From the NCBI GenBank assembly GCA_964398055.1, contig CAYNLK010000049.1, positions 1 through 43,455 on the forward strand: 43,455 nt of DNA. Reading direction: 5' to 3'. Source of the stretch: CAYNLK01 sp964398055 (GTDB lineage: Bacteria > Chloroflexota > Anaerolineae > 4572-78 > J111). Under the pieces are notes generated by a model that saw only the letters and a list, made by a program, of their open reading frames with translations, did no database searches and had not been told where the DNA came from. The position numbers were made by a program, and so were the translations under genes. The stretch's first letter is position 1. Each line of letters opens with the position of its first letter. Positions 16,521 through 25,720 of the stretch are shown in pieces.

Positions 16521-17552
16521 CTACACTTCATAAGTTTGCCATATGCCCAAACAACCGTGACCCCGGCGCACGTGGAACAGCCCTTTGGTGGGTTCGGCGA
16601 TGTAGCCGGAAATGGAGTGCCAGCCGGCAGCGCCATGCCGGCAGATGCCGCCGGGATCGCCGGCGTGGTCAGCCAAAATAGTCTTCATCGTCTCGACGGT
16701 GATTGCGCCCCAATTTTCCTTGATGAGCGCCCGCAAGCGGGCCAGGCGGGCCGTTGAATCCGGTAGGGAATTTGACTCGTACCGGGCAAACTCGTCCGTG
16801 AGGTAGTGATTGGTGTGCAGGCAGTAGTCCGGATGGTCATCCTGATACAAAGCAATGGCTTCGGGGCGAATTTCGACATCGGCCAGGTGGCCTTGGGCAT
16901 CGGCTAACAGAAGATTACCGGCGGAGCAGGCGCGATGCTGCCTGAGCAGGTCAAGACAACCTTCAAGGGCAACCTGTTCCAGGAGCAATCGTTTGAGCGG
17001 TTGGCGGGGCAGGCCCAACCGCCACTGGTAGTCAAACAAGATGTTATTGAACATGGCCAGACCGGCCTGGTTCATCCCGGCGTAGCCCAGTTGGCCGGCA
17101 AAGGTGAACATCAAGGTCCGGGGACGGCCGTCGTTGGGCTTGACCCGCAGCAAAATCGCCACGTCGGCAAATTCCGGCTCCAGATCCTGGTTTTGACCGG
17201 CCAGCGGTTGGCCATCGGCCGTCGCCGAGCCGGTCAGGGCAAAGGCAGTACAGCCCTCCGCCTGAATCCGGGCCGCCTCGCCTCTTACCTGGCAAAGCAG
17301 CGCCTCCTCAAAGCTAATGCCGGCGCCTGCGGCCAGGCCACGCACTTCCGCCACAAAGGCCGGGCTCAAGGCTTCGAGAGCCGGCAGAAAAGCCAGAGAT
17401 TGGGGGGCCAGGACATCTCTGGGCTGGCCGGTTAATTTCTCTATCCAGCGCAAATAGCGTTCAATCAACTCGGCCGCCTGGGCCCCGTGCTGAAAGCCTA
17501 ACTCATAGGCGCTGCCGGCTACCTCGATCAAGGGAAATGTTGGGACAATCAT
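16521..17552 (-). CDS. Peptidase C45 / acyl-CoA:6-APA acyltransferase-like Ntn hydrolase
   Basis: This 343-residue N-terminal-nucleophile hydrolase of the C45 family carries the predicted nucleophile at Cys101 in QAEGCTAFALTG, where family members self-cleave between Gly and Cys. AGQNQDLEPEFADVAILLRV, LGYAGMNQAGLAMFNNILF, ADVEIRPEAIALY and LHTNHYLTDEF are other family segments. It probably cleaves or transfers an amide-linked acyl group; the natural substrate is unknown. The start is the ATG at 17552 (AAAGGA upstream); the frame continues upstream through repetitive gap DNA that I exclude. It lies between E2 and the fused E1 gene; the link with sugar catabolism is unclear. Confidence 0.8.
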   Translation of the reverse strand: MIVPTFPLIEVAGSAYELGFQHGAQAAELIERYLRWIEKLTGQPRDVLAPQSLAFLPALEALSPAFVAEVRGLAAGAGISFEEALLCQVRGEAARIQAEGCTAFALTGSATADGQPLAGQNQDLEPEFADVAILLRVKPNDGRPRTLMFTFAGQLGYAGMNQAGLAMFNNILFDYQWRLGLPRQPLKRLLLEQVALEGCLDLLRQHRACSAGNLLLADAQGHLADVEIRPEAIALYQDDHPDYCLHTNHYLTDEFARYESNSLPDSTARLARLRALIKENWGAITVETMKTILADHAGDPGGICRHGAAGWHSISGYIAEPTKGLFHVRRGHGCLGIWQTYEV

Positions 17553-17562
17553 CGTCCGGTCC

Positions 17563-17660
17563 TTTGCTTGGACCGCCGACAGCGGACCGCAGACCTCCGA
17601 CAAGATCATCGGCTTAAAATTGGCGGCGGTCATCGGTCGGCTGTCGGCGGTCACAAGGTT
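17563..17660. repeat. Short-word repeat (GACCGCCGACAGC units)
   Basis: The gap between the E2 and C45 genes contains several interleaved copies, in both orientations, of words such as GACCGCCGACAGC, GGACCGCAGACC and GGTCGGCTGTCGGCGGTC. It belongs to the same class of low-information intergenic filler as 30779-30855 and 36660-36725. Confidence 0.5.
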
Positions 17661-17677
17661 TAGAGGGCGCAGCTACG

Positions 17678-18949
17678 TCAAATCAACAAATATGGATTTT
17701 CCAGAGTGCGCTTCAACTCGGCCAGGAACTGGGCTGCGGCGGCCCCGTCCACCACCCGATGGTCGGCGGCCAGGGTCACATTCATCAGCGGCCGCAATTC
17801 AAGCTTGCCCTCAACCCCCACCGGCATATCAACAATGGCTCCAACCGCCAGAATGGCTGTTTCAGGTGGGTTGATGATGGCGGTAAAAGACTCGATGCCG
17901 TACATGCCCAGGTTAGAGATGGTGAAGGTGCTGCCGCTCATCTCGGCCGGCGGCAGGCGTTTGGCCCTGGCCCGCTCGATCAAATCCGCCATCTCGGCGA
18001 CGATCTGCTCCAGATTTTTGCGCTCGGCTGCTTTGATGACCGGCACAATCAGATAATCCTCCAGGCTGGTAGCAATACCCAAATTCACCTCGGCCCAAAC
18101 GATAATCTCCTGGCCGTGCAGCGAGGCATTCAAATAGGGATGTCGCGGCAAAATAGCCGCCACCGCCCGGGCAATGATGGCCGTAAAGGAAGGTTTGCGG
18201 CCGGTCTTTTGCTCGATCAGCGGGCTGACCCGCTGGCGCAGCCGGGCGGCTTCGGTCATATCGACCCGCAGCGACAGGGTGATGTGCGGCGCGGTAAAGG
18301 CGCTATAAGTGAGCCGGTCAGCAATGATCTTGCGCGGTCCGGCCAGGGGAATCACTTCCCGACGCGGGATATTGGGCAAAGGCACCTCCACAGCCGGGAC
18401 AACAGCGCCGGGTGAGGGTACGGCAGCCGGCCCGGCCGGCGGTTCGACCTCCACCCTGGCCGCCGGCTGCTGCTCGGCAAAAGCCAGCACGTTGGCCTTG
18501 TGCACGCGTCCCTGCGGCCCGCTGCCGGGCACACAGGCCAGATCGATCCCCAACTCCGCGGCCAGGTGGCGCGCCGCCGGCGTGGCCCGCACTTTGCCGG
18601 AGTCGGTTGGCACGGGCGGCGGGGCCGTTTGGACGGCGGCCGGCTCGGCGGGCGAAACATGTTCGGCAACCGGGGCGGGTTTGGTGGTGTCCCCAACTGG
18701 CAGGGCCTCGCCCGGCTCAAGGATGTAGGCGATGACCGTGGTCACCGGAATCACATCGTCGGGTTTGGCGCTCAGTCCGGCCAGAATACCGCTGGCCGGC
18801 GACTCGACTTCAATGTTGGCTTTATCGGTTAACACGACAAAGAGGGGATCGCCTTTCTTGACCTGGTCGCCTTCTTGCTTCAACCATTCAACAAAGGTGC
18901 CGTTGTCCATCACCATATCCACTTTGGGCATAATCACTTCGGTAGCCAT
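17678..18949 (-). CDS. Dihydrolipoamide acyltransferase (E2) of a 2-oxoacid dehydrogenase complex
   Basis: This 423-residue E2 core protein has a lipoyl domain (about 1-80) with the modified Lys43 in LTDKANIEVES, an Ala/Pro-rich linker, a peripheral subunit-binding domain (RATPAARHLAAELGIDL, PGSGPQGRVHKANVLAF) and the catalytic domain ending in NVTLAADHRVVDGAAAAQF with catalytic His397 and Asp401. It transfers the acyl group from E1-bound thiamine to CoA. The ATG at 18949 has GGGAG, and it follows E1-beta by 4 bases. It completes E1a-E1b-E2; no lipoamide dehydrogenase (E3) gene is present in the window. The acyl group (acetyl, acetoin-derived or branched) cannot be decided by reading. Confidence 0.93.
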   Translation of the reverse strand: MATEVIMPKVDMVMDNGTFVEWLKQEGDQVKKGDPLFVVLTDKANIEVESPASGILAGLSAKPDDVIPVTTVIAYILEPGEALPVGDTTKPAPVAEHVSPAEPAAVQTAPPPVPTDSGKVRATPAARHLAAELGIDLACVPGSGPQGRVHKANVLAFAEQQPAARVEVEPPAGPAAVPSPGAVVPAVEVPLPNIPRREVIPLAGPRKIIADRLTYSAFTAPHITLSLRVDMTEAARLRQRVSPLIEQKTGRKPSFTAIIARAVAAILPRHPYLNASLHGQEIIVWAEVNLGIATSLEDYLIVPVIKAAERKNLEQIVAEMADLIERARAKRLPPAEMSGSTFTISNLGMYGIESFTAIINPPETAILAVGAIVDMPVGVEGKLELRPLMNVTLAADHRVVDGAAAAQFLAELKRTLENPYLLI

Positions 18950-18953
18950 GGGG

Positions 18954-19955
18954 CTATCTCCCTTCCCGAGCTAAGGTTCTGGCCGCGGCCACGATATCTT
19001 CAACTTGCGGCACGGTGGCCCGTTCCAAAGTACGGTTGTACGGGATGGGAATATCCCGGCCGGCCAGCCGTCGAATCGGCGCATCCAGAAAGTCGAAGGC
19101 CTCGCTTTCGGTCACTACGGCGGCCAACTCGCCGCCAAAGCCGCCGGTGATGGGCGCTTCGTGGACAATCAGCACCCGGCCCGTTTTGGAAACCGAGGCC
19201 ACGATAGTGGCTTTATCCAGCGGCTTGAGGCTGCGCAGATCGACTACCTCCAGTTCAATACCCTCAGCGGCCAGTTGTTCGGCGGCTTCCAGGGCCCGGG
19301 GGACCATAATCGAGTAGGCCAGCACTGTTAGATCGCGGCCCACCCGTTTAACCTCGGCCAGCCCCAGTGGAATATCATACAATGCTTCCGGCACCTCACC
19401 TTTGATGCGGTAGAGCAACTTATGCTCCATGAAAAGAACCGGATTGTTGTCACGGATGGCCGTAATCAGCAGTCCTTTGGCGTCGTACGGGGTGGCCGGG
19501 GCGACCACCTTGATACCGGGGGTATGCACAAACCAGTTTTCCAGGCTTTGGGAGTGCTGGGCAGCGGCGCCGGTACCGGAGCCGGCCGGCGCCCGGATCA
19601 CCATTGGAATGCTGGCCTTGCCGCCGAACATAAAGCGCATCTTGGCGGCCTGGTTCACCAACTGGTTCATCGAGATGGTCAGAAAATCCATAAACATAAT
19701 TTCCATCACCGGGCGCATGCCCATCAAAGCTGCGCCGGCCGAGGCCCCGGCAATCACGGCCTCAGAGATGGGGGTATCGCGGACCCGTTCCGGGCCAAAC
19801 TCCTCCAACAGGCCGCGGGTGACCCCAAAGGCGCCGCCATAAACGCCGATATCTTCACCCATCAGGAAAACTTCGGGATTTTGGCGCATCTCCAGCAGCA
19901 GGGCTTCCCGAACAGCCTCCAGATAGGTTAACTCACGCTTGCCGTTCTGTGTCAT
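18954..19955 (-). CDS. E1 beta subunit, pyruvate/acetoin dehydrogenase type
   Basis: This 333-residue thiamine-dependent E1 beta subunit has MGEDIGVYGGAFGVTRGL, RVRDTPISEAVIAGASAGAA, MEIMFMDFLTISMNQLVNQAAK, VVDLRSLKPLDKATI and HEAPITGGFGGELAA, all typical of AcoB/PdhB. Its ATG at 19955 overlaps the stop of E1 alpha (ATGA overlap), so the two subunits are translationally coupled. It pairs with E1 alpha to decarboxylate a 2-oxo substrate and load E2. Confidence 0.93.
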   Translation of the reverse strand: MTQNGKRELTYLEAVREALLLEMRQNPEVFLMGEDIGVYGGAFGVTRGLLEEFGPERVRDTPISEAVIAGASAGAALMGMRPVMEIMFMDFLTISMNQLVNQAAKMRFMFGGKASIPMVIRAPAGSGTGAAAQHSQSLENWFVHTPGIKVVAPATPYDAKGLLITAIRDNNPVLFMEHKLLYRIKGEVPEALYDIPLGLAEVKRVGRDLTVLAYSIMVPRALEAAEQLAAEGIELEVVDLRSLKPLDKATIVASVSKTGRVLIVHEAPITGGFGGELAAVVTESEAFDFLDAPIRRLAGRDIPIPYNRTLERATVPQVEDIVAAARTLAREGR

Positions 19956-20983
19956 GGTGCATATACCTCGTCTTCCATATTTTCAGGGGATGGCTCGGGC
20001 ATGGTGATGGCCTCCTCGGCGGCCCGGTCGATGGTAGCTTTGGCCTGCCGGTCAATCGCTTCCACCTCGGCGGCGGTCATCACGTTGGCCTCAACCAACA
20101 CCCGCTTGAACCGTTCGATGGGACAGCGCTGTTTCCACTCCTCGATCTCTTCCGGGGTGCGGTAGAGATTGCGGTCGCTCTTGGAGTGGCCCCGCCAGCG
20201 ATAGGTGAGATTTTCGATGAATGACGGCCCCTCGCCGGCCCTGGCCCGGTTGATGCCGGCTTCGACGGCCTGGTAGACGGCCAGCACATCGTTGCCATCG
20301 ACGGTGACGCCGGGGATACCGTACGAGGTCGCCCGAATGGAGAGGCGATCAATATTGGTGACTTTGTTAATAGCCGCCGACATGCCGTACTGGTTGTTGT
20401 CACAGATGAAGACGACCGGTAATTTCCAGACCGAAGCCATATTCAGCGACTCGTGAAATTCGCCCAGGTTGGTGGCGCCGTCGCCAAAGAAGGAGAGCAA
20501 CACTTTGTCGGATCGACGCATTTGCAGGGCCAGGGCAATACCCACGGCGGTGGGGATACCGCTGGCGACCACGCCGGTAGCGCCTAAATTGCCGCCCGGA
20601 ATATCGGCAATGTGCATCGAACCGCCCCGGCCGCGGCAATAGCCCGGCTCTTTGCCCAAAAACTCGGCCATCATCAGGGTGATGTTGGCCCCTTTGGCAA
20701 TGGTGTGGCCATGGCCGCGGTGGTGGTGGATGATCAGATCATCGGGCCGCAGCGCGGCGATGGAGCCAACCGGCGAGGCTTCCATGCCAATCGACAGATG
20801 CATGGTACCGTGAACCAGCCCTCGAATGTATAAATCCTCGGCTTTTTCTTCAAAATAGCGAGTTTCACACATCTTCTCTAACATCCAGGCCAATTTGTCG
20901 CGGGGCAACTCTTTGACCAGGTTAGCACTATTAGTGGTTATCAGTGGATTTTCTATTTCAAGTTCAACAGGGGAAATCGTCAT
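19952..20983 (-). CDS. E1 alpha subunit, pyruvate/acetoin dehydrogenase type
   Basis: This 343-residue E1 alpha subunit has a canonical thiamine-diphosphate motif, FFGDGATNLGEFHESLN...ICDNNQYGMS, with the GDG and NN intact, unlike the fused E1 at 14368-16344. HHHRGHGHTIAKGA and RGRGGSMHIADIPGGNLGA fit AcoA/PdhA, and WRGHSKSDRNLYRTPEE carries the phosphorylation-loop-like segment. The start is the ATG at 20983 with GGAGG; the frame continues upstream to 21025 without a ribosome site. It is preceded by the UlaF/AraD-like gene. Confidence 0.93.
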   Translation of the reverse strand: MTISPVELEIENPLITTNSANLVKELPRDKLAWMLEKMCETRYFEEKAEDLYIRGLVHGTMHLSIGMEASPVGSIAALRPDDLIIHHHRGHGHTIAKGANITLMMAEFLGKEPGYCRGRGGSMHIADIPGGNLGATGVVASGIPTAVGIALALQMRRSDKVLLSFFGDGATNLGEFHESLNMASVWKLPVVFICDNNQYGMSAAINKVTNIDRLSIRATSYGIPGVTVDGNDVLAVYQAVEAGINRARAGEGPSFIENLTYRWRGHSKSDRNLYRTPEEIEEWKQRCPIERFKRVLVEANVMTAAEVEAIDRQAKATIDRAAEEAITMPEPSPENMEDEVYAP

Positions 20984-21039
20984 GATCAATCCTCCAAAAA
21001 AATGTCTGTCCGATGCCCGGCGCAATCGGGTTTCAGGGA

Positions 21040-21699
21040 CTATCCTCGGTATCCTCGGCTTTGGCCATAATTGTGGGCATACAGCTCGGCCACTTCAGCC
21101 ACCTGTTCGGCGGTCAGGATAATGGGCTGGCCCCGCAGCAGCGCCAGATGGGTAATCTTGGCGATGTCTTCGACTTCTACGGCCATTTTGGTGGCCTGCC
21201 TGGCCGACTTACCAATGGTAAAAACGCCGTGATTCTGCATAATAATGGCCAATGATTGGCCGATATTGGCCAGGATCTCCCGGCCGATATCCTCCCCGCC
21301 GATGGGGGCATACCCCCCGATGGGAATCTGGCCGCCTAACATCGCCGTGGTGGTAAGACAGGCCGGGATCGGCTGACCCAGCGCGGCAAAGCTGGTGGCA
21401 TAGGGGGAATGGGTATGGGCCATGCCAAACACATCAGGCCGGTGATTGTAGATGTACAGGTGAGTATCCGTATCGACGGAGGGGATCAAATCACCTTCTA
21501 CCACATCGCCTGCCATATTGACCACGACCATATGGGCCGGGGTCATCTCCTCGTAGCTAACGCCGCTTGGCTTGATGACCACCAGATTGGTTTCCGGGTC
21601 TCGACCGCTGACGTTGCCGCTGGTCATTTTGACCAGGCCATTCTTGGGCAACTCCAGATTACATATCCAGACTTCTTCGCGTAATTTTTCTAATAACAT
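21040..21699 (-). CDS. L-ribulose-5-phosphate 4-epimerase-like class II aldolase (UlaF/AraD type)
   Basis: This 219-residue zinc-dependent AraD/UlaF/SgbE family member is expected to convert L-ribulose-5-P to D-xylulose-5-P. MTSGNVSGRDPETN and IKPSGVSYEEMTPAHMVVV match AraD; SVDTDTHLYIY contains the conserved acidic residue; AHTHSPYATS gives two zinc His and MQNHGVFTIGKSA the third. The end is YGQSRGYRG, close to the AraD ending. The ATG at 21699 follows GGAGGAG. It is shorter than E. coli AraD by about 12 residues in the middle. It lies next to the UlaE-like gene, which supplies its substrate; a fuculose-type aldolase is the alternative. Confidence 0.85.
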   Translation of the reverse strand: MLLEKLREEVWICNLELPKNGLVKMTSGNVSGRDPETNLVVIKPSGVSYEEMTPAHMVVVNMAGDVVEGDLIPSVDTDTHLYIYNHRPDVFGMAHTHSPYATSFAALGQPIPACLTTTAMLGGQIPIGGYAPIGGEDIGREILANIGQSLAIIMQNHGVFTIGKSARQATKMAVEVEDIAKITHLALLRGQPIILTAEQVAEVAELYAHNYGQSRGYRG

Positions 21700-21764
21700 A
21701 GCACTCCTCCGTCATTTTGGCCGTCTACTGGCGCATCTCTATGGGTCAGCTACGCAAATTGTAG

Positions 21765-22649
21765 CTACTCAACCATGTCATCCACCGGCTGAGTGGTTGA
21801 AACCCAAACGGTAGTAATCAAGTGCTCCACAAAGTTGCGGGCCGCAACGGCGGTTTTAACCGGGTCGCCAGTTGGGTCCATATCGGCCCACATTTCTACT
21901 ACCAGGGGACCGCTAAAGCTAATGTCAGCGAGGGCCTGAAAAGTTTCCCGGAAAGGGACGATGCCCTCGCCAAAAGGCACTCCCCGGATAACGCCAGGCC
22001 GGGCATCCTTAACGTGAACCGCCACCAGATGTCCGGCGGCCAACCTTAGCTGGTCAGGGGGGTGGTAACCGGCCCCAGCCAGATTAGCCATGTCGGAATA
22101 GAGTTGAAACCAGGGTGAATTCAGTTCACGGACCAACCCTAAACCCTTCTCAATCGATTCCAGGTAAGGCGTATCGACATTCTCCAGCCCCAGCATCACT
22201 GCGGCCCGGCTGGCCCATTGCACCCCTTGCTGCAAACTCTGCACAAACCTGGCCCTGGTTTCAGCATCACTGGTCTCGTAGAACACATCGTAGCCCATCA
22301 CCTGGATAATGCGAATGCCAAGATCGGCGGCAAAATCGATGGCCTTACGCATGATATCCAGGCCCTGCCGGTGAACCTGCGTTGAGTGGCTGCCCATTGG
22401 ATATTTGCGATGCCCACTCAAACACATCGTTAAAATAGGTGTTCCGGTATTGGCAATAGCCTGGCGGAGGAAGGCCCGTTCAGAACCTGACCAGTCCAGC
22501 CGGGCCAAACGCATGTCGCTCTCGTCGATGGAAATGTCGATAAAGTCATAACCAGCTTCGGCGGCTGCGGTCAGCCGCTGCTCCCAGGGCCAGGCCGCGG
22601 GCAGCGCCTTCTCATAGAGACCTACCGGGGTTACGGCACACGATTTCAT
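21765..22649 (-). CDS. ulaE: L-xylulose-5-phosphate 3-epimerase (UlaE/SgbU type)
   Basis: This 294-residue AP-endonuclease-like TIM barrel is strikingly like E. coli UlaE: VGLYEKALPA near the start, FIDISIDESDMRLARLDWS, MCLSGHRKYPMGS, IMRKAIDFAADLGIRIIQVMGYDVFYE, PWFQLYSDMANL, VAVHVKDARPGVIRGVPFGEG and LVVEMWADMD. The metal ligands Glu, Asp, His and Glu fall in LGLENVD, YSDMANL, VAVHVKD and VEMW. It converts L-xylulose-5-P to L-ribulose-5-P in the L-ascorbate/L-gulonate route. The ATG at 22649 has only a weak GGGTGAG box. The UlaF-like gene follows it. Confidence 0.92.
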   Translation of the reverse strand: MKSCAVTPVGLYEKALPAAWPWEQRLTAAAEAGYDFIDISIDESDMRLARLDWSGSERAFLRQAIANTGTPILTMCLSGHRKYPMGSHSTQVHRQGLDIMRKAIDFAADLGIRIIQVMGYDVFYETSDAETRARFVQSLQQGVQWASRAAVMLGLENVDTPYLESIEKGLGLVRELNSPWFQLYSDMANLAGAGYHPPDQLRLAAGHLVAVHVKDARPGVIRGVPFGEGIVPFRETFQALADISFSGPLVVEMWADMDPTGDPVKTAVAARNFVEHLITTVWVSTTQPVDDMVE

Positions 22650-22672
22650 AACTCACCCGCTTCCTATGGCGG

Positions 22673-23776
22673 CTAAATGATTCGTTTTTCTGTCTCCGTA
22701 TCGAACAGGAAGAAACGATCGGGCGGAATTTCCAGGGTGACCGGTTCATCCAAATCTACGGTAACATCATCGCCGGTGAGCACCTGGACCAGTTCCTTGC
22801 CGACCCGTACCCGGACCAGCACTTCCGTGCCCAGCGGCTCCGACACGTAAACCGTCCCTGAGACCATGTTACGACCGTTACCGTTTGTTTGACCACGAAG
22901 GAGGTTGAGGTGCTGCGGCCGGATACCCAACAACACATTCTGACTGGTAGCTCGCTCGTGCACTTTTTGGCGAAGTTCTGCCGGGATGTCCAGCTTGATG
23001 CCCTCACCGATCAGGTGAGTTACGTCTGCTTCATCCTGCATCTGACAAGCCAGCAGATTCATCGATGGCTCGCCGATAAACTTGGCCACAAAGACGTTGG
23101 CCGGCTGCTGGTACAACTGTTGCGGCGTACCGTGCTGTTGCAGCAGCCCAAAGTTCATCACGGCCACCCGATCGGCCATGGTCATCGCTTCCAACTGGTC
23201 GTGGGTCACAAAGACGGTAGTAATGCCCAGGTCTTTCTGCAGCCGCTTCAATTCGGCCCGCATGTAAGCCCGCAATTTGGCATCCAGGTGAGACAACGGC
23301 TCGTCCATAGCAAAGGCGGCCGGCTCCCGCACCATAGCCCGGGCAATGCCGACCCGCTGCTTCTGACCACCGCTGATCTCTTTGGGGGTGCGGTTCAGCA
23401 GCATATCGATCTCCAGCATCTTGGCGGCCCGCTTCACTCTTTCATCGATTTCTGCCGCCGACATCTTGCGCAGTTCCAGCGGATAGGCAATATTCTTGTA
23501 GACTGTTTTATGGGGGTACAGCGCATAATTCTCAAAGACCATGGCGATGTTGCGCTCGCGCGGCGTCAGTTGGCTAATGGGCTTATCATCAAAGTAGATC
23601 TCACCCGATGTCTGCGTTTCCAGGCCGGCTGTCATCCGCAGGGTGGTAGTTTTGCCGCACCCCGACGGGCCGAGGAGGCAGAGAAACTCGCCGTCTTTAC
23701 ATTCTAAATTTAGGTTGTTTACTGCGATCACTTCGCCAAAATCTTTGGTGAGATTCTCCCATCGAATACCTGCCAT
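22673..23776 (-). CDS. ABC transporter ATPase, MsmX/UgpC/MalK type
   Basis: This 367-residue cytoplasmic ATPase powers MalF/MalG-type permeases. Walker A is GPSGCGKTTTLR, the Q loop is MVFENYALYPH (Glu in place of the usual Gln before Asn), the signature is EISGGQKQRVGIARA, Walker B is AFAMDEPLSHLDAKLRA, and the switch His is in VFVTHDQLEAMTMADR. The C-terminal TOBE-type extension (about 240-367) contains LGIRPQHLNLL and VSEPLGTEVLVRVRVG. It is the only MalK-type ATPase here and may serve both MalFG pairs. The ATG at 23776 lies just after an ATTTTTG spacer with AAGGAGAATC. Confidence 0.93.
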   Translation of the reverse strand: MAGIRWENLTKDFGEVIAVNNLNLECKDGEFLCLLGPSGCGKTTTLRMTAGLETQTSGEIYFDDKPISQLTPRERNIAMVFENYALYPHKTVYKNIAYPLELRKMSAAEIDERVKRAAKMLEIDMLLNRTPKEISGGQKQRVGIARAMVREPAAFAMDEPLSHLDAKLRAYMRAELKRLQKDLGITTVFVTHDQLEAMTMADRVAVMNFGLLQQHGTPQQLYQQPANVFVAKFIGEPSMNLLACQMQDEADVTHLIGEGIKLDIPAELRQKVHERATSQNVLLGIRPQHLNLLRGQTNGNGRNMVSGTVYVSEPLGTEVLVRVRVGKELVQVLTGDDVTVDLDEPVTLEIPPDRFFLFDTETEKRII

Positions 23777-23880
23777 TTTTGATTCTCCTTAACAGTTGAT
23801 TTTTAGATTCTGACTGTTGCTTGCTGATTATTCTTTTTTACGATTGGGTTCTACCATTACCAGCGGGCCGGCCCACAGTT

Positions 23881-24717
23881 TTACTCCCGGATGGCGCCGT
23901 AGCTCATGCCGCGCACGATATATTTCTGCATATACCAGCTCAAAATGATAATCGGCACAATCACAATCAAACCCAGGGCGGCAATACCACCCCAGTGCGG
24001 TTCCACATGACCGATGTTGATGCCGGGAATGATCTTGGTGAAGGGGGTCAGGTTCCGGCCGGTCAGAATGGTGGCAAAAAGTAGCTCATTCCAGGCAAAG
24101 ATGAAGCAGAAAAACGATGTCGCCACCAGGCCCGGGGCAGATAGGGGCAGAATGTGGTCCCACATCACCCGTGGCCACGAGGCGCCATCTACCTGGGCGG
24201 CCTCCTCGATCTGGTAGGGGATCTCTTCAAAGAAACCTTTCATAATCCAAACCACAAACGGGATATTGGCCAGACTATTGACCAGAATCAGCAGCGTGTA
24301 GGTATCCAGCAATTTCAGCCGGGCGGCAATCAAGAAGAAAGCCACGGCCGGCACAATGGGCGGCATAAAGCGCATCGACAGGATGGTGAAAGAAAGATCA
24401 TTCCCGCCGGTTTTGTAGCGGGCAATGCTGTAGGCCGCCGGCACGCCAATACCCATCGATAGCAAGAAGGTGCCAATCGCGATTACGGCACTGTCATAAA
24501 TGGCCGGTAAGCCCTTTTGCCGCACCAACGCCTCGGTAAAGTTGTCCAGCGTCCATTCGGTGGGCCAGAAGGTGGGCGGATAAGCCATAAACTCGGCCAG
24601 GGGTTTGAAGGCGGTAATCACCATCCAGTAGAGCGGGAAGATCGTCCAGATCAACATGAGAATGACAATAGTGTAGGCGGTAATGCCGGCCAGATCTAGT
24701 TTGCTTGCAGTTTTCAT
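23881..24717 (-). CDS. ABC sugar transporter permease, MalG type
   Basis: This 278-residue inner-membrane permease has helices at about residues 12-35 and in the middle, and the ATPase-docking EAA loop IEEAAQVDGASWPRVMWDHILPLSAPG. It is a paralogue of 8651-9475, with identical ending QKYIVRGMSYGAIRE. The ATG at 24717 is preceded by AAAGGG. It is followed by the MsmX-like ATPase and preceded by its MalF-type partner, forming a normal permease-permease-ATPase order. Confidence 0.93.
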   Translation of the reverse strand: MKTASKLDLAGITAYTIVILMLIWTIFPLYWMVITAFKPLAEFMAYPPTFWPTEWTLDNFTEALVRQKGLPAIYDSAVIAIGTFLLSMGIGVPAAYSIARYKTGGNDLSFTILSMRFMPPIVPAVAFFLIAARLKLLDTYTLLILVNSLANIPFVVWIMKGFFEEIPYQIEEAAQVDGASWPRVMWDHILPLSAPGLVATSFFCFIFAWNELLFATILTGRNLTPFTKIIPGINIGHVEPHWGGIAALGLIVIVPIIILSWYMQKYIVRGMSYGAIRE

Positions 24718-24731
24718 TTCTTAATCCCTTT

Positions 24732-25673
24732 CTACCGCTTGGTTTCCGCTTCAACTCTGCTCAGTTGGGTCAACAGCGCCTTACCCAGAAAGATAATAAT
24801 CAAAAGTTGAATAAAACTCAACGCGGCGGCATAACCCTGCTCAAAGTAGGTAAAACCCACTTTATAGGTAAACCAGGCGATACTTTCGGTAAAATCACCA
24901 GGCCCCCCGCGAGTGATGCCAAAGATCAGGTCAAACGTCTTAAACGCATCGATCATTCGTAAAAATACGGCCAGAAAGATGAAAGGTTTCATCAAGGGGA
25001 CGGTCATATTCTTAAAGACTTGCCAGGCCGTGGAACCATCCACATAAGCGGCTTCGTAGATTTCGCGCGAGAGACTCTGTAACCCGGCAAAGAGTAAGAT
25101 GGTGATAAAGGGTGTCCATTCCCAAATATCGGCGATCAGCAGCCCGGCCAGGGCGGCGCCCTTGTCGGCTAACCAGTCCGGCCCCTGGATACCGAAACCG
25201 ACCTCCAGAAAATAGTTCAGCGCGCCGTATCTGGCTTTGAAGATCATCTTCCACAGCACCCCGACCACCGTGGGGGCGATCATCATCGGCACCAGCATAA
25301 AAGTCATCGAAATCTGACGAAATCGGTGATTGACTCGCTGCAAGGCCAGGGCGGTGATAAAGCCCAAGACCAACTGCACCCCGATGCTAAAGAAGACGAA
25401 CCAGGCGGTAATATACAGGCCGTGCCAGAAACGGGCATCCTGAAAAGCCCGGGCGAAATTGCTGAGCCCAACAAACTGCAACGGTTGGCCTACAGTATAC
25501 TTGGAGAATGACAGGATCACCACGTAAAGGACCGGCCCCAGAGCAATCAATATCAATAAAATGGTCGCCGGCAGTACCAAGGCCCAGGAAAAGAATTTTT
25601 TGCTTCGCAACAGTTCTCGCATCCGAGACGTCTCAGGATGGGATGTCGCTTCTATGGCTACTGAAGATGACAT
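24732..25673 (-). CDS. ABC sugar transporter permease, MalF type
   Basis: This 313-residue inner-membrane permease has its first membrane helix around residues 29-52 (WALVLPATILLILIALGPV), the EAA loop YEAAYVDGSTAWQVFKNMTVPLMKPF and the signature LIFGITRGGPGDFTESIAWF. It is paralogous to 9503-10453. The ATG at 25673 follows a GGAGGAA box. It is separated by 14 bases from the MalG-type gene and by 47 from the aldo/keto reductase gene. Confidence 0.93.
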   Translation of the reverse strand: MSSSVAIEATSHPETSRMRELLRSKKFFSWALVLPATILLILIALGPVLYVVILSFSKYTVGQPLQFVGLSNFARAFQDARFWHGLYITAWFVFFSIGVQLVLGFITALALQRVNHRFRQISMTFMLVPMMIAPTVVGVLWKMIFKARYGALNYFLEVGFGIQGPDWLADKGAALAGLLIADIWEWTPFITILLFAGLQSLSREIYEAAYVDGSTAWQVFKNMTVPLMKPFIFLAVFLRMIDAFKTFDLIFGITRGGPGDFTESIAWFTYKVGFTYFEQGYAAALSFIQLLIIIFLGKALLTQLSRVEAETKR

Positions 25674-25720
25674 CGCGTCACTTCCTCCAATTCTATACTT
25701 TTAAGAGAGTGATCCATTGC

